DNA of 51,663 nt, from the NCBI GenBank assembly GCA_019192455.1, contig JAHCML010000006.1, forward strand, positions 72,940-124,602. The letters are read 5' to 3'. This DNA is from Alphaproteobacteria bacterium SS10. GTDB lineage: Bacteria; Pseudomonadota; Alphaproteobacteria; TMED2. Below, piece after piece: positions 7,896 through 16,490 of the stretch. Both the position numbers and the translations under genes were made by a program. Below the pieces are notes generated by a model. That model was not told the DNA's origin. It worked only from the letters and a program-made list of their open reading frames with translations, and ran no database searches. Within the stretch, counting starts at the first letter, position 1, and each line of letters starts with the position of its first letter.

Positions 7896-9914
7896 ATGTC
7901 CACAGCCAGCGCGACGGCCGAGCCGCAAACCGCCACCCAAGCCACTGCCGCGCATGAGGATATGGCCAACGCCATCCGCTTCCTATCCATGGATGCCGTG
8001 CAGGCCGCAAACTCTGGTCACCCTGGCATGCCAATGGGCATGGCCGATGTGGCAACGGTTCTGTTTACCAAGTTCCTTAAGTTTGACGCGAGCCAGCCTG
8101 AATGGCCCGACCGTGATCGCTTCATCCTGTCGGCTGGCCATGGCTCGATGCTGATCTACAGCCTCCTCCACTTGACGGGGTATGAGGCCTTCCCATTGGA
8201 AGAGATTAAGAAGTTCCGCCAAATCGGCGCCCGCACTGCTGGCCACCCAGAGGTGGAGCATGATGCCGGGATCGAAACCACCACTGGTCCACTGGGTCAG
8301 GGTATCTCAAACGCCGTTGGTTTCGCGCTCGCTGAGCGGATCATGAACGCCCGGTTTGGTGACGATCTGGTCGATCACCACACCTATGTCATCGCCAGTG
8401 ATGGCGACCTTATGGAAGGCATCAGCCACGAGGCATGCTCAATGGCGGGTCACCTCGGCCTCGGCCGCCTCATTGTTCTGTTTGATGACAATGAGATCAG
8501 CATCGATGGCCCAACCTCGCTCAGCTTCTCAGACGACATCACCAAACGGTTTGAGAGCTATAACTGGGATGTTCAGACGGTCGACGGTCATGACGCTGCT
8601 GCCATCGAGGCCGCCATCGCCGCCGCGAAGAAAACTGACAGCCCCTCAATCATTCGCTGCCGCACCCAAATTGGTTATGGCTCACCGAACAAGGCTAACA
8701 CCTCCGGTGCCCACGGTGCCCCGCTGGGCGATGATGAGATTGCGGCCACCCGCTCTGCCCTTGGTTGGGGTCACGAGCCCTTTGTCGTGCCGGATGATGT
8801 GAAGGCCAGCTGGGCTGCCGCAGGTAGCCGTGGTGCCGCTGATCGTGATGCCTGGCAGGCTCGCCTCGCCGGTTCCGCCAAAGGCAGTGAGTTTGAAGCT
8901 GCCGTTAGCGGCGATCTGCCTGCAGCGCTGACCACCACGATTGCAGAGATCAAGAACAAGGCCGTTGATGAGAAGCCATCGCCGGCGACGCGCGCTGCGT
9001 CTGGCCAGGTTCTGGAAGCTATCCTCCCGGTGGTGCCAGAGATGGTTGGCGGTTCAGCCGACCTAACAGGCTCAAACAATACCAAGACCAAGGATGGTGG
9101 CATTCTAAGCCGCGACAACTACGCTGGTCGTTACATCCATTATGGCATTCGTGAGCATGGCATGGCCGCGGCGATGAATGGCATGGCGCTACATGGCGGG
9201 GTTATCCCCTATAGCGGCACCTTCCTCGCCTTCTCCGATTACAACCGCCCATCCCTGCGCCTCGCCGCGCTGATGGAACAGCGGGTCATCCAGGTGAAAA
9301 CCCATGACAGTATCGGCCTTGGTGAAGATGGCCCAACTCACCAACCGGTTGAGCATCTGGCCGCTCTGCGCGCCATTCCTAACCTGCTGGTGTTCCGCCC
9401 TTGCGATCTGGCCGAAACGGCAGAAGCCTGGGAAGCCGCACTGAGTGCCAAGAAGAGCCCATCCATCATGGCGCTTACCCGTCAGGGTCTGCCGATGATG
9501 CGGGTTGAGAAAACCGATGAGAACCTGACCGCCAAAGGCGCTTACATCCTGCGCGAACCTGCAGAAGCACCAAAAGCGGTGATCGTCGCAACCGGGTCCG
9601 AGGTTCATCTGGCGGTTGAAGCCGCAGAAGCCCTGGCGGCCGAGGGCGTGCCAGTGCGCGTTGTCTCAGCCCCATGCTTCGACCTCTTTGACCAACAGGA
9701 TGATGCCTATAAGGCCAGCGTCCTTGGCAAGGGCCTGCCCCGCGTTGGTATTGAGGCGGCAATCGGCTTCGGCTGGGAGCGGTATCTTGGCGAGAACAGC
9801 AAGTTCATCGGCATGAACAGCTTCGGCGCCTCCGGCCCTTACAAAGAACTCTACAAGCATTTCGGTATTACGGCAGATGCCGCCGCCCAAGCGGTGCGTG
9901 ACCTGCTGGCCTAA
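7896..9914 (+). CDS. tkt: Transketolase
   Basis: Thiamine-diphosphate enzyme of the pentose phosphate pathway that transfers two-carbon units between sugar phosphates. 672 residues from the ATG at 7896 (MSTASA). '[28 protein letters not shown]' corresponds to the TK N-terminus (longer than needed to identify it). The TPP motif '[13 protein letters not shown]...DDNEISIDG', the pyrimidine-domain '[13 protein letters not shown]' and '[18 protein letters not shown]' are intact. The frame is open 20 codons further upstream, but that stretch ([11 protein letters not shown]) has no counterpart in the family. GAPDH follows 53 nt later in the same direction, so a central-carbon operon is likely. Confidence 0.96.
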   Translation: MSTASATAEPQTATQATAAHEDMANAIRFLSMDAVQAANSGHPGMPMGMADVATVLFTKFLKFDASQPEWPDRDRFILSAGHGSMLIYSLLHLTGYEAFPLEEIKKFRQIGARTAGHPEVEHDAGIETTTGPLGQGISNAVGFALAERIMNARFGDDLVDHHTYVIASDGDLMEGISHEACSMAGHLGLGRLIVLFDDNEISIDGPTSLSFSDDITKRFESYNWDVQTVDGHDAAAIEAAIAAAKKTDSPSIIRCRTQIGYGSPNKANTSGAHGAPLGDDEIAATRSALGWGHEPFVVPDDVKASWAAAGSRGAADRDAWQARLAGSAKGSEFEAAVSGDLPAALTTTIAEIKNKAVDEKPSPATRAASGQVLEAILPVVPEMVGGSADLTGSNNTKTKDGGILSRDNYAGRYIHYGIREHGMAAAMNGMALHGGVIPYSGTFLAFSDYNRPSLRLAALMEQRVIQVKTHDSIGLGEDGPTHQPVEHLAALRAIPNLLVFRPCDLAETAEAWEAALSAKKSPSIMALTRQGLPMMRVEKTDENLTAKGAYILREPAEAPKAVIVATGSEVHLAVEAAEALAAEGVPVRVVSAPCFDLFDQQDDAYKASVLGKGLPRVGIEAAIGFGWERYLGENSKFIGMNSFGASGPYKELYKHFGITADAAAQAVRDLLA

Positions 9915-9967
9915 CAATCAGAACAACATCCATCTAACGCTGCTGACAGGGAGCATTGAGTAAGAAT

Positions 9968-10972
9968 ATGACGACTAAAGTCGCAATTAACGGTTTTGGC
10001 CGGATTGGCCGCCTGGTTCTCCGCGCCGCTTTTGAGAGCGGTCGCAAAGACATCGAAATCGTTGGCATCAACGACCTCGCAGATGTCGAAACCAACGCCC
10101 ACCTGCTGAAGTATGACAGCGTGCATGGTCGCTTCTCCGGCACCGTAACCACCCAGGGTAATGCCCTGATCGTGAACGGCCACGAAATCACCGTGACCCA
10201 AGAACGCGACCCAGCAGCCCTGCCATGGGGCGAGATGGGCGTGGATGTGGCGATGGAGTGCACCGGCATCTTCACTAAGCGCGATGCCGCTTCTAAGCAC
10301 CTGGAAGCAGGCGCCAAGAAGGTACTGATCTCGGCGCCAGCGTCTGATGAGGATCTCACCGTTGTTTACGGCGTGAACCATGACAAGCTGACCGCTGAGC
10401 ATAAGATCGTCTCGAACGCGTCATGCACCACCAACTGCCTGGCGCCCGTCGCCCATGTGCTGCACAACGCCATTGGCATCGATCACGGCTTCATGACCAC
10501 GATCCACAGCTACACTGGCGATCAGCGGACCGTCGACACCATGCATAGCGACAAACACCGCGCCCGCGCTGCTGCCGTCTCCATGATCCCAACCTCAACC
10601 GGTGCAGCGAAAGCAGTCGGCAAGGTGCTACCGGAGCTAAATGGCAAGCTGGATGGTACCGCGATCCGCGTCCCAACCCCGAATGTCTCGCTGGTGGACT
10701 TTAAATTCCGCGCTTCACGCGACACCACGGTTGAAGAGGTGAATGCCGCGATCGTTGAGGCCGCCAATGGCCCACTGAAAGGTGTGCTTGGCACCTATGA
10801 TGAGCCGCTGGTCTCCATCGACTTTAACGGCGACCCCCATTCTTCTGTCTTCGCTGTAAACGAGACCAAAGTCATGGAAGGCAGCTTCGTTCGCGTCATG
10901 TCTTGGTATGACAATGAGTGGGGCTTCTCCAACCGCATGTCTGACACGGCTGTGGTTCTAGCTTCTAAGTAA
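9968..10972 (+). CDS. gap: Glyceraldehyde-3-phosphate dehydrogenase, type I
   Basis: Oxidises glyceraldehyde-3-phosphate to 1,3-bisphosphoglycerate with NAD(P). From the ATG at 9968 the protein is 334 residues and begins with the standard '[16 protein letters not shown]'. An in-frame TTG at 9956 would add four residues, but AGGGAG lies only 2 nt from it. The active-site Cys153 ('[12 protein letters not shown]') and His180 ('[10 protein letters not shown]') are present. 'GINDLAD' after the Rossmann strand fits NAD preference. Codon choice looks strongly biased, as expected for a highly expressed gene. Transketolase lies directly upstream. The convergent DotI-like gene ends only 7 nt beyond the gap stop, leaving no room for a hairpin terminator. 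Confidence 0.96.
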   Translation: MTTKVAINGFGRIGRLVLRAAFESGRKDIEIVGINDLADVETNAHLLKYDSVHGRFSGTVTTQGNALIVNGHEITVTQERDPAALPWGEMGVDVAMECTGIFTKRDAASKHLEAGAKKVLISAPASDEDLTVVYGVNHDKLTAEHKIVSNASCTTNCLAPVAHVLHNAIGIDHGFMTTIHSYTGDQRTVDTMHSDKHRARAAAVSMIPTSTGAAKAVGKVLPELNGKLDGTAIRVPTPNVSLVDFKFRASRDTTVEEVNAAIVEAANGPLKGVLGTYDEPLVSIDFNGDPHSSVFAVNETKVMEGSFVRVMSWYDNEWGFSNRMSDTAVVLASK

Positions 10973-10979
10973 GCCAGCC

Positions 10980-11603
10980 TTAACCAGGCCCTGGAACGGC
11001 GCTCTCATCGGGCAGGAAGTTCAGGCTATCGATTGCGATACCCTGAGGATACTGCTCGAGGGGGCGGCGGATAATACGGGCATGGGCAACCAGACCGCGG
11101 TCCAGGCTGCGGTCTGATGATTCCATCACCACCATCAGGGGAACGGCGACCCGCCATTGATAGGTCGCGGCCTCAACCCCCTTGCCGATAATCACAGGAT
11201 CGCCATTCAAACTTGGCGTGACCGTGAACCGTCCCGATTGCATCATCTGGACAACTTCCAACCGCTCCAATGTGTGGTTGAACAGGGTCCACCCGTCGGG
11301 GGTGAAGTACCCCTCCAAATCTGCCAGTTGGTTATGGAAGGTTCGGGCATCAAAGGTGACTGATGCCGCCATCACCTCTGCTGCGTAATCCAAAATGTAA
11401 TCGTCGTTATGGCCAGGTGCCGCCATGCGATCACGGCGCAAATCTTCAACATTTGGTGGGGGCGGTCCATAGATGCCGCCGCGCTGATGGATAACCATCG
11501 CGGCCACGCCCACGATGATTACGGTCACCAGAATGGTCAGCCCAACATAGAACTTACCATCCGTATTTTTGCGCTCTAACGGGTCGTCCATATCGCGGTC
11601 CAT
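10980..11603 (-). CDS. DotI/IcmL-family inner-membrane protein
   Basis: 207 residues from the ATG at 11603; a GTG at 11633 could add ten. One membrane helix lies near residues 20-40 ('FYVGLTILVTVIIVGVAAMV'), leaving the rest periplasmic. That domain follows the DotI/IcmL/TraM pattern: 'AAEVMAASVTFDARTF', then 'YFTPDGWTLFNHTL', 'GDPVIIGKGVEAATYQWRVAVPL', ending 'QGIAIDSLNFL'. In Legionella, DotI is part of the inner-membrane complex of the Dot/Icm type IVB secretion system. The next gene upstream is a second, more divergent copy. No other dot/icm gene is in the window. Family assignment is from remembered motif patterns. Confidence 0.72.
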   Translation of the reverse strand: MDRDMDDPLERKNTDGKFYVGLTILVTVIIVGVAAMVIHQRGGIYGPPPPNVEDLRRDRMAAPGHNDDYILDYAAEVMAASVTFDARTFHNQLADLEGYFTPDGWTLFNHTLERLEVVQMMQSGRFTVTPSLNGDPVIIGKGVEAATYQWRVAVPLMVVMESSDRSLDRGLVAHARIIRRPLEQYPQGIAIDSLNFLPDESAVPGPG

Positions 11604-11680
11604 CGCAGAGTGTGGCAGCGCGTCAGACGCCACTGCGCAGGGTTATTGTACCATAGGCCGGTTAATAAGCCGGAACGCGC

Positions 11681-12232
11681 CTAACCAGAGTTAGCCGCCG
11701 TCTCTTCCCCGTTCACTATTCTGATGCCCCTAATTTTAATGCCCTGAAGCGCCTCAGGATCTGGGCTACGGGAGACATCAAACTGCAAACGGACTGGAAA
11801 GCTGATGCTGTTAGCCGCGAATTCGATCTTGAGCTCGGTGTTATGCTCAAACTGCCAAGAGTAGCGGCCATCTAGCACACCAAAGGCCACATATTCCGGC
11901 GGTTCATTCAGCGTGAATGAGAATTGGGCATTGGTGGATCGCAGATAATCGATTGCCCGGGCCTGCTGCAGGATGCCGACATAGTCGCGGTAACCATCGA
12001 TGGTGAACAGCGGCTCTGCTTCCTGCAGAACGATACTGAAATCCTGGGAGTTCATCGGCAAGCGTTGCTCAAGTACCGTTAGGAGCCATCGCATCACATT
12101 CACCGGCGGCCGGTCGACGACTGAGAAATCATCCCGAGAGTCGGGGACATCTTCCAAAAAAATGGGTGTCATGACGCCGACAACAATAATGAAGCCAACC
12201 ACCATGAGGCCGCGTTTTACCAGAACTGACAT
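11681..12232 (-). CDS. Second, divergent DotI/IcmL-like (DotJ-like?) membrane protein
   Basis: 183 residues. A signal-anchor helix spans about residues 8-25 ('GLMVVGFIIVVGVMTPIF'), followed by a periplasmic domain. Its layout parallels the neighbouring DotI-like protein: a helix ('MRWLLTVLEQRL'), 'EPLFTIDGYRDYVGIL' in place of the YFTxxGW segment, 'FGVLDGRYSWQFE' in place of the GxYxW strand, and a closing 'QGIKIRGIRI'. The cytoplasmic tail is very short, as in DotJ/IcmM, the shorter DotI homologue of the Legionella complex. It is first in a two-gene leftward unit, 77 nt before the chosen start of the DotI-like gene. Confidence 0.55.
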   Translation of the reverse strand: MSVLVKRGLMVVGFIIVVGVMTPIFLEDVPDSRDDFSVVDRPPVNVMRWLLTVLEQRLPMNSQDFSIVLQEAEPLFTIDGYRDYVGILQQARAIDYLRSTNAQFSFTLNEPPEYVAFGVLDGRYSWQFEHNTELKIEFAANSISFPVRLQFDVSRSPDPEALQGIKIRGIRIVNGEETAANSG

Positions 12233-12401
12233 GGTCTAATCTTGCCGTCACACCCTCAAAGCCAGGGAAATTGGCTGTCTGGCAGCGATGGATGCGCCCC
12301 AATAACCAACAGGCTGGCTCAATTTGTTCTGATGAGGATAGCGGATAACGGGCCGTCACCGCCGTACTAATTCTCAGACGCTAATGGAGACGGGTGTTCT
12401 G

Positions 12402-14066
12402 TTACGAACCCGCATCATCAAAATCCATGCGAACAAGGTCACTGCGGGTTGAGAGCATCTGCATCAACCGGCGGTAATCGACCTTGGCGTCCTGATGCCG
12501 TTCCATCGGTAAACGGTCCACCACGACGATGCCGGAGATACCGGTCATACCAATCACTTCCTGCAAGCTATCCAGCTCAAGCGACGCCGCACTCTCAATC
12601 ACCAGAAGGCTGCGACCGTCATGATCGACGCAGGCAAGCTTACGGAGGCCAAGCTGGCATCGGGCCGCCGCCTCAACCGCCAGCGGATAGGTTGTGCCGA
12701 GCTCATCTTCCATCCTGGCCAGACAACGGCCAAGCAGCCATAGGCGGCCTTGAGGATCAAGGGTGCCAGCATCGCCAGTACGGTGCCAGATACGACCATC
12801 AACAAAGACTTTGGTCTCACTCTCAGCCCGGCCATTTACATAGTTGGTCACCATGTGATCACCGGTGACCAGGACCTCACCGACCTCACCGACCTCAAGC
12901 TGATAAGCGCGGAACTCTGCTTGTGAAAACGGCCCCATGGGCATGCCGTAATCATCCGGCAAGATGGCGACCTGAACCTCTGGGATCGGCTTACCCACCA
13001 GAACACCGCGACCGACGGAGGTGGCCAATCGGTCCGCCGCTATCGTATCGGCATAGGCCAGCTCAGCAATCGGCTCTACCTCTGGATGCCCGTAGACAAT
13101 ACGAAGGCTGCCGCCCTCCAGCTGTTGATCCAGCTTCTGGGCAATATCCGGATAAATCGGGCCGGTAACAATTAGATCATCGAGACCAAACACGGCGTCA
13201 TCGGCACTCTCAACCAGCTGCCCCGCAAGACCCGGGGAAACGACCATTCGAGAGATGTAACGATCACGTTTGTGGCGATCCAAGGTGCCCTCGAACGGTG
13301 TGTCGAGCGACGGCTTGGGCTGCTGTACGACACTTACTTGGGCCAAGGCTGCGAGGCTGGCCGCATCTTGCCGGCGAAGCATCACGGTGGGAATGCCAAG
13401 CGCCAGATTACTCAATCCAACTGAGGGCACATCTGTCGCAACAATAGAGGTCTTAAGCGGCGCCAGAACGGCAGACATGGCGCCATGCTGCTCCAGTATC
13501 TGGCCGTGGGTGCGAACCACGCCGACAGGCTGCCCCGTCGGACCTGGCACGAAGGAAACAATCGCTGGCTCTTCCAGGGATAAAGTCTCAGTAGCCGCCA
13601 CCTCCGACTGAAGTGCGCGACGCCAACTGGTACCCCGAAGGCCCCAGCCATTGGTTCGAAGCTTCGCCGGAACCTTGCGCAAATGCGGGTTCTTTGACTG
13701 ACGGCGAAGTGTGGTCGATGTTCCAATAACCGCAAGCGGCTTTAACTCTTGGCAAGCGGCACGCACCGTACTGCGTAGATTGTGGGGGTCGGCAAAGACG
13801 GCAATCGCGCCAATCCGGATCACCGCAAGTAGCGAAATGTAGAGCTGAAGAGAGAGCGGCTGAAGGATCAGAACCGCATCACCAGAACCAATGTCCTGGG
13901 CGCGCAACCATCCGGCAATAGCGGCGGATTGCTGATCGATTTCACCGATGCTGATCTGGCGCTGATGCTTACCATCTACTTCCAAAAGGGCGATGTCGGC
14001 ATCGTCACTAAACCCGCGCAGCAGCAGGTCCGCAGCATTTCGGATCCGCAAGTCAAAGAAGGTCAC
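12402..14066 (-). CDS. ANL-superfamily acyl-CoA-synthetase-like protein with degenerate P-loop
   Basis: 554 residues with the layout of an AMP-binding (ANL) enzyme. The N-terminal part is typical ('QSAAIAGWLRAQDIGSGDAVLIL'). The phosphate-binding A3 motif, normally TSGSTGxPKG, reads 'VPGPTGQPVGVVRTHG' (about residues 174-189): two Ser/Thr positions are Pro and the Lys is Val. Later motifs are better kept: 'YGHPEVEPIAEL' retains the Glu of YGxTE, 'IWHRTGDAGTLD' the TGD Asp, 'LWLLGRC' the hinge Arg region, and 'DAKVDYRRL' the C-terminal catalytic Lys. It may be an enzyme with altered ATP handling or a non-catalytic relative. It lies downstream of the TPP-enzyme gene, across a 256-nt gap with strong inverted repeats. 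Confidence 0.7.
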   Translation of the reverse strand: MTFFDLRIRNAADLLLRGFSDDADIALLEVDGKHQRQISIGEIDQQSAAIAGWLRAQDIGSGDAVLILQPLSLQLYISLLAVIRIGAIAVFADPHNLRSTVRAACQELKPLAVIGTSTTLRRQSKNPHLRKVPAKLRTNGWGLRGTSWRRALQSEVAATETLSLEEPAIVSFVPGPTGQPVGVVRTHGQILEQHGAMSAVLAPLKTSIVATDVPSVGLSNLALGIPTVMLRRQDAASLAALAQVSVVQQPKPSLDTPFEGTLDRHKRDRYISRMVVSPGLAGQLVESADDAVFGLDDLIVTGPIYPDIAQKLDQQLEGGSLRIVYGHPEVEPIAELAYADTIAADRLATSVGRGVLVGKPIPEVQVAILPDDYGMPMGPFSQAEFRAYQLEVGEVGEVLVTGDHMVTNYVNGRAESETKVFVDGRIWHRTGDAGTLDPQGRLWLLGRCLARMEDELGTTYPLAVEAAARCQLGLRKLACVDHDGRSLLVIESAASLELDSLQEVIGMTGISGIVVVDRLPMERHQDAKVDYRRLMQMLSTRSDLVRMDFDDAGS

Positions 14067-14184
14067 GCCGCCGCCTCTCGATCCACCATGCCTCTTGTCA
14101 AAACGCCTCTCGCTTAGAAGTCGCCCGACGCCACATAAAGCGGCTGATCAGGCCAATTCAAGACAGGCCACCGGTGTGATCGGT

Positions 14185-14251
14185 TGGTCATGCATTCCCC
14201 AAAACCATGACCATTGGCCCTCATCCCTCAATGCATATTGGGGCAATGGTC
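14185..14251 (-). other. Overlapping inverted repeats in the leader of the ANL gene
   Basis: Inside the 256-nt gap 14067-14322, the segment 14206-14220 can pair two ways. With 14185-14192 it forms an 8-bp perfect stem (TGGTCATG/CATGACCA). With 14241-14251 it forms an 11-bp stem with one bulge (GACCATTGgCCC/GGGCAATGGTC). The stems share bases and exclude each other. On the minus strand this lies downstream of the TPP-enzyme gene and about 120 nt before the ANL start. It could be an attenuator, a terminator with an alternative fold, or processed mRNA. No long U-run follows, so a classical terminator is not clear. Confidence 0.45.
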
Positions 14252-14322
14252 CGGGCTTGTCACCCGACTTCTTAGAATGCTCTCGACACTTAACCCGATA
14301 CCGCCTCAATTAGAACAGCAGA

Positions 14323-16056
14323 CTAGCGCTGCGCCCTAACGCCGGTGCCACGTATCTCTGACAGGGTTTGGCGGGTTGTGATCGCTTCCGGATCGATGAT
14401 CAACTCAAGCAAAGCCGCCTTGCCGCTGTCTTTTGCGGCCGCAAATGCCGGGGCAAAATCTTCGGTTCGCTCAACCTTCTGGCTGAACCAGCCATAGCTC
14501 TTGGCAAGGGCGACAAAGTCTGGGTTCACCAAGTCGGTGGCAATCACACGATCAGGATACTCGCGTTCCTGGTGCATGCGGATGGTTCCGTACATGCTGT
14601 TATTGACCACGATCAGGATCGGGGCCGCATCATATTGGCTGGCGGTACCAAGCTCGGCCATCGCCATCTGGAAGCAACCATCACCAACGACAGAGACTAC
14701 CGTCCGCTCAGGGTACACGATGCTGGCTGCAACGGCCGCCGGTACGCCGTACCCCATGGCACCGCTGGTCGGTGCGGCCTGGGTACGGAAGCCGCGATAC
14801 TGGAAGTGACGGTGCAGCCAGGCTGTCGAGTTGCCAGCGCCATTACAAACAATGGCATCCTCAGGCAGCACCTCATTCAGATGCGCAACCACCGTGGACA
14901 TGTTGAGCGGGCCTGGTGCATCCCGCTCAGCAATGTTTTCAAGATAATCCGCATGCCGTTCGGCGGCCCAATCTGACCAAACCGGATTGGCGACCGGGGC
15001 TTGGGCGGCCAGCGCTTCCGCCGCCAGGGACAGGCCACTTTGAATGGCAAGATCAGGCTGATAGACGCTGCCAAGTTCCATATCGCTTGGGTGGATATGG
15101 ATCATCGGCTGTTGGGATCGGGGTGGCACGATGCGGGAATAGCCGCCGGTGGTCATCTCGCCAAGGCGCGGCCCCATGACCAAAAGCAGATCACTCTCCA
15201 TCACCGCCTTACCAAGCTTCGGGTTGATGCCAATACCAACATCACCAGCGTAGTTCGGGTGACGGTTATCGAACCGGTCCTGTGCCCGGAAGCTGCAGCC
15301 AACTGGTAGTTTGTTTGCCTCGGCAAAGCGGGTGATCGCGGCGACGCCCGCGTCGTCCCAGCTCGGTCCGCCAAGGATAACAAAGGGCCGCTCCGCCTTG
15401 GCCAACATAGCCATCGCTTGTTCAATCTGGCTTGCCTGCGGTCCAGCCAGTGTGGTCGCGGCGGGCAGTACCGGGCGGCGTGGCTTGTCATCGTCACTCA
15501 GCGTGATCAAGTCGCTGGTCAGGTCCTCAGGCAAGGATAGCACCACCGGGCCCGGACGACCGGATTGGGCCGTGTGGAATGCCCGGGCCATGTACTCAGG
15601 AATCCGCTCAGCATGGTCGATTTCCGCCACCCATTTGGCGAGAGGCCCAAAGGCCGCTTTGTAATCGACCTCCTGGAACGCCTCACGGTCCTTCATCTTC
15701 CGCCCGACCTGGCCGATTAAGACGACCATTGGCGTACTATCCTGCATGGCAGTGTGAATGCCGATGCTGGCATGGGTAGCCCCCGGCCCCCGGGTGACCA
15801 TGCAAACCCCGGGCTTGCCGGTAAGCTTGCCATAGGCTTCAGCCATGTTGGCCGCGCCATTCTCAACCCGCGCGATGATGAAGCGCAGCTTATCCTCAAC
15901 CGGGTACATGGCGTCCAGGACGCCCAGATAGGACTCGCCAGGCACCCCAAAGATCGTGTCGACCCCATGGGTAATCAGCTGTTCAACAAGGATCTCGCCG
16001 CCTGTCGTGGTTTTGGCCGCCTGTGGGGGTGTCGGGGTCAGCATGGGCTTGGTCAT
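14323..16056 (-). CDS. Acetolactate-synthase-like thiamine-diphosphate enzyme
   Basis: 577 residues with three domains of the ALS/pyruvate-oxidase family. The N-terminal pyrimidine-binding domain has catalytic Glu65 ('ARVENGAANMAEAYG') and 'TRGPGATHASIGIHTA'. A central FAD-fold-like domain follows. The C-terminal TPP domain has 'SVVGDGCFQMAMAELGTA' and 'VVNNSMYGTIRMHQERE', the GDG-x-NN motif. 'GRKMKDREAFQEVDYKA' is typical of the large uncharacterised TPP subgroup rather than IlvB proper. No regulatory IlvH/IlvN subunit gene is adjacent, which argues against branched-chain biosynthesis. It begins 2 nt after the DUF6285 gene. The substrate is unknown; 2-keto acid decarboxylation or ligation is the family chemistry. 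Confidence 0.85.
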   Translation of the reverse strand: MTKPMLTPTPPQAAKTTTGGEILVEQLITHGVDTIFGVPGESYLGVLDAMYPVEDKLRFIIARVENGAANMAEAYGKLTGKPGVCMVTRGPGATHASIGIHTAMQDSTPMVVLIGQVGRKMKDREAFQEVDYKAAFGPLAKWVAEIDHAERIPEYMARAFHTAQSGRPGPVVLSLPEDLTSDLITLSDDDKPRRPVLPAATTLAGPQASQIEQAMAMLAKAERPFVILGGPSWDDAGVAAITRFAEANKLPVGCSFRAQDRFDNRHPNYAGDVGIGINPKLGKAVMESDLLLVMGPRLGEMTTGGYSRIVPPRSQQPMIHIHPSDMELGSVYQPDLAIQSGLSLAAEALAAQAPVANPVWSDWAAERHADYLENIAERDAPGPLNMSTVVAHLNEVLPEDAIVCNGAGNSTAWLHRHFQYRGFRTQAAPTSGAMGYGVPAAVAASIVYPERTVVSVVGDGCFQMAMAELGTASQYDAAPILIVVNNSMYGTIRMHQEREYPDRVIATDLVNPDFVALAKSYGWFSQKVERTEDFAPAFAAAKDSGKAALLELIIDPEAITTRQTLSEIRGTGVRAQR

Positions 16057-16058
16057 CC

Positions 16059-16490
16059 TTACGCGTCGGTCGAAGAAGAGTTGTCGTCATCCGCTTCATC
16101 GGGCTCAAACTGCTCAAGGAAGGCGGGATTTGTAATGGCTAGCTCAGCGGCCAGCAGTTCACGGAACTGGTCTGTAATGCCTGGGTGATGGTCAAAACGG
16201 CCACGGCGAATGGCATCGGCGACATTGGCCGCCAGAAGCGTTGCATCGGGCGGCCCACCCTGGTCGCTTCTAGGGATCGGCAAGGCAGCAGCGGCGGCCC
16301 ATTCACCATAAAGTGCAGCCTGTGCCCGGCGCACGGCGGGGTACTGCGCCTGATACCGGCGCACAATGGCCAAGGCATTGGCAGCCATGAGCGTTGGATA
16401 TCGGTTAATCGCTGGCGGCTTGTTCAGCACCTTCTCAAGCAAGGTGAGGCGCGCGAGCTCTAACAGGCGGTCGGTATCGATATGGATCAT
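16059..16490 (-). CDS. DUF6285-type protein, partner of the APH-like kinase
   Basis: 143 residues, mostly helical, soluble, with an acidic Asp/Ser-rich C-terminus (EPDEADDDNSSSTDA). Recognisable features are 'NRYPTLMAANALAIVRR' and 'NVADAIRRGRFD'. It resembles the small family (DUF6285, from memory) that usually accompanies the ACAD10/11-type phosphotransferase. It overlaps the upstream kinase gene by 4 nt (ATGA), consistent with a stoichiometric partner. Function not established. Confidence 0.7.
   Translation of the reverse strand: MIHIDTDRLLELARLTLLEKVLNKPPAINRYPTLMAANALAIVRRYQAQYPAVRRAQAALYGEWAAAAALPIPRSDQGGPPDATLLAANVADAIRRGRFDHHPGITDQFRELLAAELAITNPAFLEQFEPDEADDDNSSSTDA

Noticed and set aside
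9911-10402. 163-codon open frame opposite the start of gap
   Set aside because: Antisense to GAPDH, with no motif and no ribosome-binding site.
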